NCBI GenBank assembly: GCA_019414465.1
Contig: DXLY01000021.1
Coordinates: 1-25,792, forward strand
From: Collinsella sp.
GTDB taxonomy: Bacteria; Actinomycetota; Coriobacteriia; Coriobacteriales; Coriobacteriaceae
DNA length: 25,792 nt
Reading direction: 5' to 3'
Below are positions 8,728 through 15,348 of this stretch, one piece after another. The position numbers and the translations under genes were made by a program. Within the stretch, counting starts at the first letter, position 1. Each line of letters begins with the position of its first letter. A model generated the notes under the pieces. That model searched no databases. It saw nothing but the letters and a program-made list of their open reading frames with translations, and had not been told where the DNA came from.

Positions 8728-9720
8728 ATGACTACTCAGGAACAGGTTAAGGATGTCGTCTCCCAGGTTTTGGCTGACAAGGCAGACAAGGGCGGCATCA
8801 AGCGCGTCGTGTGGATTGGCGCCGGCGGATCCAACGGCGGCAACTATCCTGCCCAGTACTTTATGGAGCACGAGGCCACGCAGGTCGTGAGCTCCAGCTA
8901 CACCAGCAACGAGTTCGTGCACGCCACCCCGGCCTACGTCAACGAGAACACCCTGGCCGTCGTCGTGTCCATGCGCGGCACCAAGGAGACCATCGTCGCC
9001 GCTCAGGTCGCCAAGGATCACGGCGCCAGCACCATCGCCATCTATGTTGACGAGTCCGGCCTCACCGAGGTCTGCGACTACAAGATCCAGTACGACAGCT
9101 TGGCCGTTGACGAGTCCTGCATGGGCCGCACCAACTCCGCCGTCGTGACCATGATCGCCATGGAGCTCACGCAGCAGACCGAGGGCTATGCCGAGTACGA
9201 GACCGCTATGGCCGCCTTCGACCTGGTCGATCCCATCTATCGCAAGGCCGTCGAGTACACCCGTCCGCTCGCTGCCAAGTGGGCCGAGCAGAACGCCGAC
9301 AAGCCCTGCATCAACGTCATGGCTCAGGGCCCGCTTTTTGGTGCCGCCTACGTCTTTAGCATCTGCAACGTGCAGGAGATGCTGCAGATCGACTCCTGCA
9401 CCATCAACACCTGCGACTTCTTCCACGGCCCCTTCGAGATCCTGGACAAGCGCACCTCGCTGTTCCAGCTCATCAGCGTCGGCCGCAGCCGCTGCAACGA
9501 CGAGCGCGGCATCCGCTTCGTCAACCAGTACGGTGGCGAGCGCGTCTATCAGCTCGACGCCAAGGAGCTCGGCCTCAACGACATCAAGGACAGCGTGAGC
9601 GAGTACTTCAACCACCTGATCTTTGCCCCGATCCTCAACAACGTGTACATGCGTGCACTCTCTGCAGTCACCCACAAGGACTACATGACGCGTCGCTACA
9701 TGTGGAAGCTTGAGTATTAG
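8728..9720 (+). CDS. SIS-domain protein 1, FrlB/FraB-like deglycase paralogue (divergent active site)
   Basis: Cytosolic 330-residue double-SIS protein related to fructoselysine-6-phosphate deglycases, which split Amadori-product 6-phosphates into glucose 6-phosphate and an amine. Typical parts are the phosphate-loop start IGAGGSNGGNYPAQYF, a long hydrophobic core, FHGPFE (His233) and the C-terminal signature RRYMWKLEY shared with SIS protein 2. Two positions differ from the other two paralogues: the usual GEYFHGP is CDFFHGP (Asp230 for Glu), and the second phosphate loop reads SMRGTKET (from Ser81) rather than S-x-(S/G)-G-x-T. AGAAAGG (8711-8717) supports the ATG at 8728. It faces gntR1, and a structured repeat begins right after its stop. 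It may use a different substrate or be non-catalytic. Confidence 0.85.
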   Translation: MTTQEQVKDVVSQVLADKADKGGIKRVVWIGAGGSNGGNYPAQYFMEHEATQVVSSSYTSNEFVHATPAYVNENTLAVVVSMRGTKETIVAAQVAKDHGASTIAIYVDESGLTEVCDYKIQYDSLAVDESCMGRTNSAVVTMIAMELTQQTEGYAEYETAMAAFDLVDPIYRKAVEYTRPLAAKWAEQNADKPCINVMAQGPLFGAAYVFSICNVQEMLQIDSCTINTCDFFHGPFEILDKRTSLFQLISVGRSRCNDERGIRFVNQYGGERVYQLDAKELGLNDIKDSVSEYFNHLIFAPILNNVYMRALSAVTHKDYMTRRYMWKLEY

Positions 9721-9883
9721 TTACGCGGTTTTACCAAACCGCGTAACGGCTCGACGCTGCGCGGTCCGCATTTGGGCAATCTGACGTTCAACTTCAAGGG
9801 CGCGACCAGAAGGTCAGCGCCCTTTCGTTTCACGTCACCTTGCCTCAAATGCGGCCCGCTCGCTGACTTATGCTCAACCAGCG
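9721..9883 (+). repeat. Structured intergenic element, copy 1
   Basis: It starts at the base after the SIS-1 stop codon. Hairpin I: TTACGCGGTTT (9721-9731) pairs with AAACCGCGTAA (9736-9746). After CGGCTCGACGCTGC, a long arm pairs CCGCATTTG (9766-9774) with CAAATGCGG (9846-9854) and, inside it, GCAA/TTGC and TGACGT/ACGTCA (9776-9787 with 9832-9843). It is capped by GGGCGCGACC-AGAA-GGTC-A-GCGCCC (9798-9822). A small CGCTG/CAGCG hairpin closes it. A second copy at 18280-18488 keeps the same plan with covarying stems. Confidence 0.8.
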
Positions 9884-9921
9884 GCGCCTTAGACGTTGGG
9901 AACGTTCCTTTTCTGCCGGCA

Positions 9922-10017
9922 GTTGGGGACAGTCCTAGTCGTTGGGGACGTTCTTAAATGACTAGTCATCCAAGAACGTCCCCAACGACTACTCATTTAA
10001 GTACGTCCCCAATGAGT
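9922..10017. repeat. Palindromic GTTGGGGAC repeat with 19-bp arms
   Basis: AGTCGTTGGGGACGTTCTT (9937-9955) and its perfect inverse (9972-9990) enclose a 12-bp palindrome ATGACTAGTCAT (9958-9969). Extra partial units GTTGGGGAC (9922-9930) and GTCCCCAAT (10005-10013) flank it. There is no T tract. It resembles a REP or small MITE-like element. Confidence 0.75.
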
Positions 10018-10067
10018 ACCCAATGAGTGTGTGGGCGATCGGATTTTCCCGCTCGCCGATTTGTGTC

Positions 10068-10096
10068 TTGAAAAATGTATATAACGACTATAACGT
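10068..10096 (+). promoter_or_regulatory. Promoter/operator-like region upstream of the DMT transporter gene
   Basis: TTGAAA (10068-10073) is followed by overlapping -10-like boxes and by GTATATAACG (10077-10086) and TATAACGT (10089-10096). The first 10-mer recurs on the minus strand in front of gntR2 (17510-17519). The second 8-mer recurs as ACGTTATA before the PTS operon (11370-11377) and before gntR2 (17509-17516). Confidence 0.45.
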
Positions 10097-10135
10097 AGTG
10101 TGAAACATATTGGAAACAATACCGAGGAGGCTGCG

Positions 10136-11218
10136 TTGAAGAAAAGCAATCTGGGCTATGTGCTGGTGCTGATCGCCGCGCTTATGTGGGGCAGCATCGG
10201 AATCTTTGTAAAAGGCATCTCGGCCCTGGGTGTTTCGTCTCAGAGCATGGCGGCCTTTCGCCTGTTGTCAGGTGCCGTCTTAATGGCTCCGGTCTTGGCG
10301 TTCATGGGTTGCCAGGGAGGCGATCGTGAGGGAAAAGCATCGGGTCCCCTGGCACTGTTCAAGGCAAGTCCTAAAGAGCTTGTTCCCTGTGCGCTTCTTG
10401 GCATTATCGGCCTCGCCACCGCTAACACGCTTTATTACGAGTGTATGGGCGAGGTGGGCATGTCCACGGCCTCGGTGCTGCTCTACACCTCGCCGGTGTT
10501 TGGCGTCATGCTCGGCCGCGTACTTTATCGCGAGGATGTGACTCCCAACAAGCTCGTTGCCATCGCTTTTAACATCGGTGGCTGTGTACTTGCAGTGACC
10601 GATGGCGACCTTTCCGGTTTTCATTTTTCGGTTTGGGGCGTCACGTCGGGCGTGATTGCGGGCTTTTGTGGCGCGTCGCTCGCGGTGTTTAGCCGGATAG
10701 CAACCAAGACGGTCCACCCGCTGGCTGTCACGTTTTGGGGCCTTGTTTTTGGCGGTGCGGTTATGGCGGCTATCGCGGCTCCGTGGCCAGATGTCGCCGC
10801 GGCAATGTCGCCACAGCTGCTGCTGCTGTTCCTTGGCTTTGGACTCATCCCCACAGCCGTGGCCTATGTCTTATATATGCAGGGTCTGTCCATGGGGCTC
10901 GAGACGTCGAAAGTTCCCGTCGTAATGTCATTCGAGACAGTCGTCACCGTACTGCTGGGCATTGGTGTCTACGCCGAGCCCGCCGGCGCGATCAAAGTTC
11001 TGGGCATCGTTTTGGTGCTCGCGTCCATCGTGATTATGAACACCGACTTTTCCAAGCTGCGCAACAGTGTGTTTGTCGGTCATGTCGTTGAGAGCATGAC
11101 CTTTAAACCCAACGCGTGGTGGACGGAGAAATCGCAGGACATGGATCTCTTCCGCGAGCGCACGGGCATTGCGCTGGAGCCCACCGTGCAGGAAAGCCCC
11201 TGGTACTTCGTGCGATAG
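10136..11218 (+). CDS. DMT-superfamily (EamA) transporter
   Basis: Inner-membrane permease of 360 residues with about ten hydrophobic helices in two EamA repeats; the first opens with GYVLVLIAALMWGSIGIFVKG, the second with GVTSGVIAGFCGASLAVFSR. Family members export amino acids or metabolites, so export of an amine or amino acid released by the nearby deglycases is possible but not shown. I chose the TTG at 10136 because GAGGAGG (10124-10130) lies 5 nt upstream; the in-frame GTG at 10100 has no such site. About 50 residues after the last helix (from NTDFSKLRNSVF) form a hydrophilic tail longer than usual for EamA proteins. Its upstream DNA shares motifs with the PTS and gntR2 promoters. Confidence 0.88.
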   Translation: MKKSNLGYVLVLIAALMWGSIGIFVKGISALGVSSQSMAAFRLLSGAVLMAPVLAFMGCQGGDREGKASGPLALFKASPKELVPCALLGIIGLATANTLYYECMGEVGMSTASVLLYTSPVFGVMLGRVLYREDVTPNKLVAIAFNIGGCVLAVTDGDLSGFHFSVWGVTSGVIAGFCGASLAVFSRIATKTVHPLAVTFWGLVFGGAVMAAIAAPWPDVAAAMSPQLLLLFLGFGLIPTAVAYVLYMQGLSMGLETSKVPVVMSFETVVTVLLGIGVYAEPAGAIKVLGIVLVLASIVIMNTDFSKLRNSVFVGHVVESMTFKPNAWWTEKSQDMDLFRERTGIALEPTVQESPWYFVR

Positions 11219-11345
11219 GGGGGGGGTTGCGCGCGGCGTCCGACCTGGGGTTATCCAGCCAGCGCCGGCCTACCCAAGACCATCGTTTCGATTGCGTTAA
11301 ACCCGCCAACGGTCGTTTTTCACCCGCGAACGGTTTATATACTAA

Positions 11346-11389
11346 TTATCAATATAAGCAACGTATAAGACGTTATAATGACCATAACG
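11346..11389 (+). promoter_or_regulatory. Operator/promoter region of the PTS operon
   Basis: It contains TTATCAATAT (11346-11355), ACGTTATA (11370-11377), a -10-like TATAAT (11374-11379) and an inverted repeat CGTTAT-7 nt-ATAACG (11371-11376 and 11384-11389). The two shared words also occur upstream of gntR2. No good -35 box is seen at standard spacing. Confidence 0.5.
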
Positions 11390-11405
11390 AAAAGGAGGAG
11401 GCAAG

Positions 11406-12329
11406 ATGAATCAGATCATTCTCGCATCTCATGGCGGCCTGGCCGCAGGCGCCAAAGACACGCTCGAGATGGTTCTCGGCGACGTGTCGAACGTCCACGT
11501 CGTGTCGCTTGCTCGTGACGACAAGGAGCCCATCACCAATAAGGTTGAGGCTATGATCGCCACGTTCAACGCGGACGACACCGTGTATGTGCTAACCGAT
11601 ATGCTCGGTAGCTCGGTCAACAACAACATGGTCGAGCTTTCCAAGAACGGCACGAAGTTCACGGTTGTCAGCGGTTTCAACATCCCGCTGGCGCTCACGC
11701 TTGCTATGAGCCCCGCCCCCGTCAAGGGCACCGAGCTCGCGGCCCTCATCAACGAGGCCCGCACCGGTCTGACCAACCCCAACGCACCGGTCGAGGTCGC
11801 CGCGGCTCCCGCCAAGAAGGCCAAGGCGTCCCGTCACAGCTCCGGTCCCGCCAAGATCGTCCTCGCACGTCTTGACTACCGTCTGCTGCACGGCCAGGTC
11901 GTCTTTACCTGGACCACCAAGGTTCAGGCCGAGCGCATCATCGTCGTCGACAACGCTGCCGCCAACGATGACATCAAGAAGGGCGCTCTTAAGCTGGCCA
12001 AGCCCCAGGGCGTGCGCCTGAACGTCTTCACCGTCGAGCGTGCCCTCGCCAAGATGGACAAGCTCAACACCCTCGGCGAGCGCGTCATGTTCGTCTTTGG
12101 CAACACGGCCGAGATGCTGCAGTTCTGCCAGGGCTACAAGCTCGACGCCATCAACCTGGGCGCCACCGCCAACCACGACGGTGCCGATCAGGTCGGCGGC
12201 AAGGACAGCTCCGTCTTCCTCGACGCCACCCAGAAGGCCGACGTCAACCAGCTGCTCGACATGGGCATCAAGCTCTACGTCCAGCAGACCCCTACGTATC
12301 AGAGCGTCGACATCGACGCCAAGCTGTAA
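11406..12329 (+). CDS. PTS mannose-family EIIAB fusion protein
   Basis: Cytosolic phosphotransfer protein of 307 residues that passes phosphate from HPr to the sugar entering through EIIC/EIID. The EIIA domain (about 1-125) has its active His9 in ASHGGLA. An Ala/Pro/Lys-rich linker follows (about 126-148). The EIIB domain (about 150-307) has active His162 in RLDYRLLHGQV, close to the family's R-(I/L)-D-x-R-L-x-H-G-Q-V. AAGGAGG stands before the ATG. EIIC and EIID follow 36 and 13 nt apart in the same direction. With a deglycase-like gene downstream, the set resembles gfr-type glucoselysine/fructoselysine PTS loci, where EIIA and EIIB are separate proteins as far as I recall. Confidence 0.94.
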   Translation: MNQIILASHGGLAAGAKDTLEMVLGDVSNVHVVSLARDDKEPITNKVEAMIATFNADDTVYVLTDMLGSSVNNNMVELSKNGTKFTVVSGFNIPLALTLAMSPAPVKGTELAALINEARTGLTNPNAPVEVAAAPAKKAKASRHSSGPAKIVLARLDYRLLHGQVVFTWTTKVQAERIIVVDNAAANDDIKKGALKLAKPQGVRLNVFTVERALAKMDKLNTLGERVMFVFGNTAEMLQFCQGYKLDAINLGATANHDGADQVGGKDSSVFLDATQKADVNQLLDMGIKLYVQQTPTYQSVDIDAKL

Positions 12330-12365
12330 TCAACCAGGCTTTTGCCTGACTGAAAGGAGAAGGGT

Positions 12366-13160
12366 ATGAATACGTTCATCAGTGCGGTGCTCGTCGGCCT
12401 CGTCGGCGTGTTCTGCATGTGGGACTCCCGCCTGCTCGGTCGTCTTAACTTCGAGCAGCCCCTCGTTGGCGCTACGCTCGTCGGTCTGCTGCTGGGCGAT
12501 GTGCCCACCGGCCTTGCCGTCGGTGCCGCCGTCGAGCTCGTGTCCATGGGCCTGGTGCAGGTCGGCGCCGCCGTTCCGCCCGATATGGTCCTGGGCGGCA
12601 TCGTGGCCGCTGCCTTTGCGTGCCTGACCGATGCTTCCGCCGAGACCGCCATGACAATCGCCATCCCGGTCGCCGTCTTGGGTCAGCTCCTCGGCATCGT
12701 GTTCCGTTCCATCATCGCCGCCCTCACCCATGTGGCCGATAGCGCGATTGATAACGGCAAGTTCAAGACCGCCTACCGCATGCACATCTGCGCCGGCTCC
12801 GGTCTGTACGCCATCATGTACTTCCTGCCGATCTTCCTGGCCGTCTTTGTCGGTACCGACCTGGTCCAAGCCATCGTCAACATGGTTCCCGAGTGGCTGT
12901 CCGTTGGTCTGAACGTCTCGACCAAGATCATGACCGCCTACGGTCTGGCCCTGCTGCTCACCATGATGATCAAGAAGGGTATGACTCCGTTCCTGTTCAT
13001 CGGTTTCCTGCTCGCCGCTTACCTCAACCTGTCCGTCATCGCGGTCGCTCTGATCGGTGTGTGCCTGGCTGTCGTCTTCATGGGCTTCAAGTTCAACGGT
13101 TCCCATGCAGCCGCCGGTGTCGATTCCGACTACGATCCGCTCGAAGACGACGAAGACTAA
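12366..13160 (+). CDS. PTS mannose/sorbose-family EIIC permease
   Basis: Membrane component that forms the sugar path together with EIID. The 264-residue protein is mostly hydrophobic, with characteristic EIIC-Man stretches (RLNFEQPLVGATLVGLLLGD, then GLAVGAAVELVSMGLVQVGA). An acidic tail (DYDPLEDDED) ends the protein in the cytosol. AAGGAG precedes the ATG and the EIID gene begins 13 nt after the stop. Substrate specificity in this family lies in the membrane units, and an Amadori compound is inferred from the neighbouring deglycase-type genes only. Confidence 0.94.
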   Translation: MNTFISAVLVGLVGVFCMWDSRLLGRLNFEQPLVGATLVGLLLGDVPTGLAVGAAVELVSMGLVQVGAAVPPDMVLGGIVAAAFACLTDASAETAMTIAIPVAVLGQLLGIVFRSIIAALTHVADSAIDNGKFKTAYRMHICAGSGLYAIMYFLPIFLAVFVGTDLVQAIVNMVPEWLSVGLNVSTKIMTAYGLALLLTMMIKKGMTPFLFIGFLLAAYLNLSVIAVALIGVCLAVVFMGFKFNGSHAAAGVDSDYDPLEDDED

Positions 13161-13173
13161 GGAGGAACACACT

Positions 13174-14007
13174 ATGGCAACCGCAACCAAGGACGTGTCC
13201 CTGAACAAGAAGGTCAGCCAGTTCTTCTGGCGCTCCTGGGCCATCCAGGCCTCTTGGAACTACGAGCGTCAGATGAACATGGGCTTCCTCTACGGCATGG
13301 TTCCCACGCTCGATCGCCTCTATCCGGACGAGTCCGACCCCAAGCAGCTCGCTGCTAAGAAAGAGGCTTACCACCGTCACATGGCGTTCTACAACTGCAC
13401 CCCGCAGACGAGCGCTTTCATCCTGGGCCTCTCCGCCTCCATGGAGGAGGAGTACGCCAAGGATCCCGAGAACTTCGATCCCGATTCGATCAACGCGGTC
13501 AAGACCTCCCTCATGGGTCCGCTTTCCGGCATCGGTGACTCCCTCTTCCAGGGCACCATCCGCGTTATCGCCTTTGGTCTGGGCGTTCAGCTGGCTCAGC
13601 AGGGTTCCATCATGGGCCCGATCCTGGCCATGCTCATCTCCATTGTGCCCTCCGTGCTGATCACTTGGTTCGCAGCCAAGATGGGCTATCAGGGCGGCCA
13701 CGAGTACCTGAGCAAGCTTCAGGGCGGCGACCTCATGGAGAAGCTCATGTATGTCTGCGGCATCGTGGGTCTTATGTCTGTGGGCGGCATGATCGCTACG
13801 CTGATCGGCGCCACCACCCCGCTGCAGTTCGCTGACGGCACCGTCGTGATCCAGGACATCCTGGACGGCATGATGCCCCAGATGATCTCCCTTGGCCTCA
13901 CCGGCCTTATGTACTGGCTCATCAAGAAGAACGTCAACACCGGTTGGCTTCTCGTGATCGCCATTGTGGGCGGCATCGCCCTCTCCGCGGTCGGCATCCT
14001 GGCCTAG
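13174..14007 (+). CDS. PTS mannose-family EIID component
   Basis: Second membrane component of the permease, 277 residues. The N-terminal region FFWRSWAIQASWNYERQMNM and the central PLSGIGDSLFQGTIRVIA are diagnostic for EIID of the mannose family; the C-terminal third has hydrophobic helices. GGAGG (13161-13165) sits directly after the EIIC stop and 8 nt before the ATG, so the two are tightly co-expressed. An earlier in-frame start would lie inside EIIC and is not supported. Serine codons are almost all TCC and third positions favour C, which hints at high expression. Confidence 0.95.
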   Translation: MATATKDVSLNKKVSQFFWRSWAIQASWNYERQMNMGFLYGMVPTLDRLYPDESDPKQLAAKKEAYHRHMAFYNCTPQTSAFILGLSASMEEEYAKDPENFDPDSINAVKTSLMGPLSGIGDSLFQGTIRVIAFGLGVQLAQQGSIMGPILAMLISIVPSVLITWFAAKMGYQGGHEYLSKLQGGDLMEKLMYVCGIVGLMSVGGMIATLIGATTPLQFADGTVVIQDILDGMMPQMISLGLTGLMYWLIKKNVNTGWLLVIAIVGGIALSAVGILA

Positions 14008-14041
14008 TCGCGACTAAGCGCCTAACCGCTTTCCCCCGGGG

Positions 14042-14139
14042 GCCTGCCTGGCATCCCATACCCCAGGCAGGCTTCCATCCCTAAATGTGTCAAAGGGCAG
14101 TCCCTTTGACACATCCTCAACGGACCGGCGACTCGGTCC
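14042..14139 (+). other. Three consecutive hairpins between EIID and SIS gene 2
   Basis: Stem 1: GCCTGCCTGG (14042-14051) with CCAGGCAGGC (14063-14072). Stem 2: ATGTGTCAAAGGG (14085-14097) with CCCTTTGACACAT (14102-14114), a perfect 13-bp stem with loop CAGT. Stem 3: GGACCG (14122-14127) with CGGTCC (14134-14139). None has a T tract, so they look more like REP-type or mRNA-stabilising structures than terminators. Confidence 0.6.
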
Positions 14140-14204
14140 AAATCACGGTAACCCTGCGAGCGCCCGGCAATGTGGCGCCGCAAAAATTGAAAGGAATGTG
14201 TCAG

Positions 14205-15188
14205 ATGTACGAGATCGACCTTAACCTCCCTAAGCAGATCGTCGCTGACGTCCTGTCCAACCACGAGATCCACAGCGTCGCCTTCGTCGGCTGCGGTGCC
14301 TCCATGTCCGACCTTTACCCCGCCAAGTACTTCCTGGCCAACAACACGGACAAGCTGAACGTTCAGATCTTCACCGCTAACGAGTTCAACTACGACACGC
14401 CTTCCTGGGTCAACGAGCACACCTTCGTGATCACCTGCTCCCTCGGTGGCTCCACGCCCGAGACCGTCGAGGCCAACAAGACCGCCAAGAAGCACAACTG
14501 CCCGGTCGTCTCCCTCACCAACAAGGCTGGCTCCGCTCTGACCGTCGACGCTGACTACGTCATCGTTCACGGCTTCCACGCCAACTTCGCTGCCAAGTGC
14601 GAGAAGCCCGGCTACGCCATCGCTCTTGCTGTCGAGATCCTTCAGCAGACCGAGGGCTATGACCACTACGAGGACATGATCACCGGCCTCACCAACGTCT
14701 TTGAGCTCTGCGAGAACGCTGCTCAGTCCTGCAAGAAGCTCGCCAAGAAGTTCGCCGAGGACTTCAAGGACGACAAGATGATCTACTTCATGGCTTCCGG
14801 TGCCTCCGAGAAGATGGCTTATTCTCACGCCGCCTTCCTGTTCACCGAGATGCAGTGGATCGACGCCGCCGCCTACAACACCGGTGAGTACTTCCACGGC
14901 CCGTTCGAGGTTTCCACCGAGGGTAAGCCCTACGTCTTCTTCATGTCCGATGGCGCTACCCGTCCGATGGACGCCCGCGCCCTCACCTTCCTTAAGCGCA
15001 TGGGCGCCAAGGTCGCTCTGATCGACTCCAAGGACTACGGCCTGGCTGACGCCGTGCCCGCGAGCGTCGTCACCTACTTCAACCCGCTGCTGCACCTCGC
15101 CGTTATGCGCGAGTACGGCAACCAGATCGCCGAGGCCCGTCAGCACCCGCTGACCATGCGTCGCTACATGTGGAAGCTTTCCTACTAA
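14205..15188 (+). CDS. SIS-domain protein 2, FrlB/FraB-like Amadori 6-phosphate deglycase
   Basis: Predicted cytosolic deglycase of 327 residues that would split the phosphorylated Amadori product made by the upstream PTS. It has the first SIS loop GCGASMSDLYPAKYF, the second phosphate loop CSLGGSTPETVEA, the motif GEYFHGPFE (Glu228, His231), whose glutamate position is conserved in catalytic SIS isomerases and deglycases, and the C-terminal RRYMWKLSY. I prefer the ATG at 14205, 9 nt after AAAGGA; an ATG at 14196 directly abuts that site. It is downstream of the PTS genes and ends at a good terminator (15223-15255), which supports one functional unit. Codon use is strongly biased, as in the PTS genes. 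The natural substrate (fructoselysine, glucoselysine or another adduct) cannot be fixed from sequence. Confidence 0.88.
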   Translation: MYEIDLNLPKQIVADVLSNHEIHSVAFVGCGASMSDLYPAKYFLANNTDKLNVQIFTANEFNYDTPSWVNEHTFVITCSLGGSTPETVEANKTAKKHNCPVVSLTNKAGSALTVDADYVIVHGFHANFAAKCEKPGYAIALAVEILQQTEGYDHYEDMITGLTNVFELCENAAQSCKKLAKKFAEDFKDDKMIYFMASGASEKMAYSHAAFLFTEMQWIDAAAYNTGEYFHGPFEVSTEGKPYVFFMSDGATRPMDARALTFLKRMGAKVALIDSKDYGLADAVPASVVTYFNPLLHLAVMREYGNQIAEARQHPLTMRRYMWKLSY

Positions 15189-15194
15189 TCACAA

Positions 15195-15210
15195 GTAAGT
15201 AGACCTTACG
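15195..15210. repeat. Partial copy of the AAGTGAGTAGACTTT repeat arm
   Basis: AAGTAAGTAGACCTTA resembles the left arm of the nested palindrome at 16075-16089. It is too short to judge whether it is a remnant of that element. Confidence 0.35.
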
Positions 15211-15222
15211 GGTTGATTGAGA

Positions 15223-15255
15223 GGGGATGGGGTTTGCGCCCTGTCCCCTTTTTTG
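15223..15255 (+). terminator. Rho-independent terminator of the PTS/SIS-2 unit
   Basis: AGGGGATGGGG (15223-15233) pairs with CCCTGTCCCCT (15240-15250), 11 bp including two G-U pairs, with a 6-nt loop. The T run spans 15250-15255. Confidence 0.88.
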
Positions 15256-15300
15256 CTCTGGGGAGGGCGTGTCTGCCGCGTCATAAAACCCCAGATAAAA

Positions 15301-15333
15301 CCTACCAAAATAAACCTGTCCCTTTTTGGCAGG
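15301..15333 (+). repeat. Dispersed hairpin repeat, copy B
   Basis: CCTACCAAAA and TTTTGGCAGG pair with a single A-C mismatch around TAAACCTGTCCCT. It is preceded by CAGATAAAA, as in copy C. It ends within a few bases of the HAD gene's ribosome binding site, so it sits in that gene's leader. Confidence 0.8.
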
Positions 15334-15348
15334 TGGGAGGAGATGCGT

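Noticed and set aside
8701..9675. 324-codon minus-strand frame opposite SIS gene 1, and a similar one at 14022-15146 opposite SIS gene 2
   Set aside because: Both are antisense shadows of strongly codon-biased genes, rich in Val, Leu, Gly and Asp with no recognisable domain.
9772..9957. 61-codon + strand frame between SIS-1 and the DMT gene
   Set aside because: It lies within the structured element and the GTTGGGGAC palindrome, with no good ribosome binding site; its resemblance to a frame in copy 2 follows from the repeat itself.
14085..14114. Perfect 13-bp hairpin considered as the terminator of the PTS genes
   Set aside because: No T tract follows on the + strand, and the SIS-2 gene with a real terminator lies downstream.
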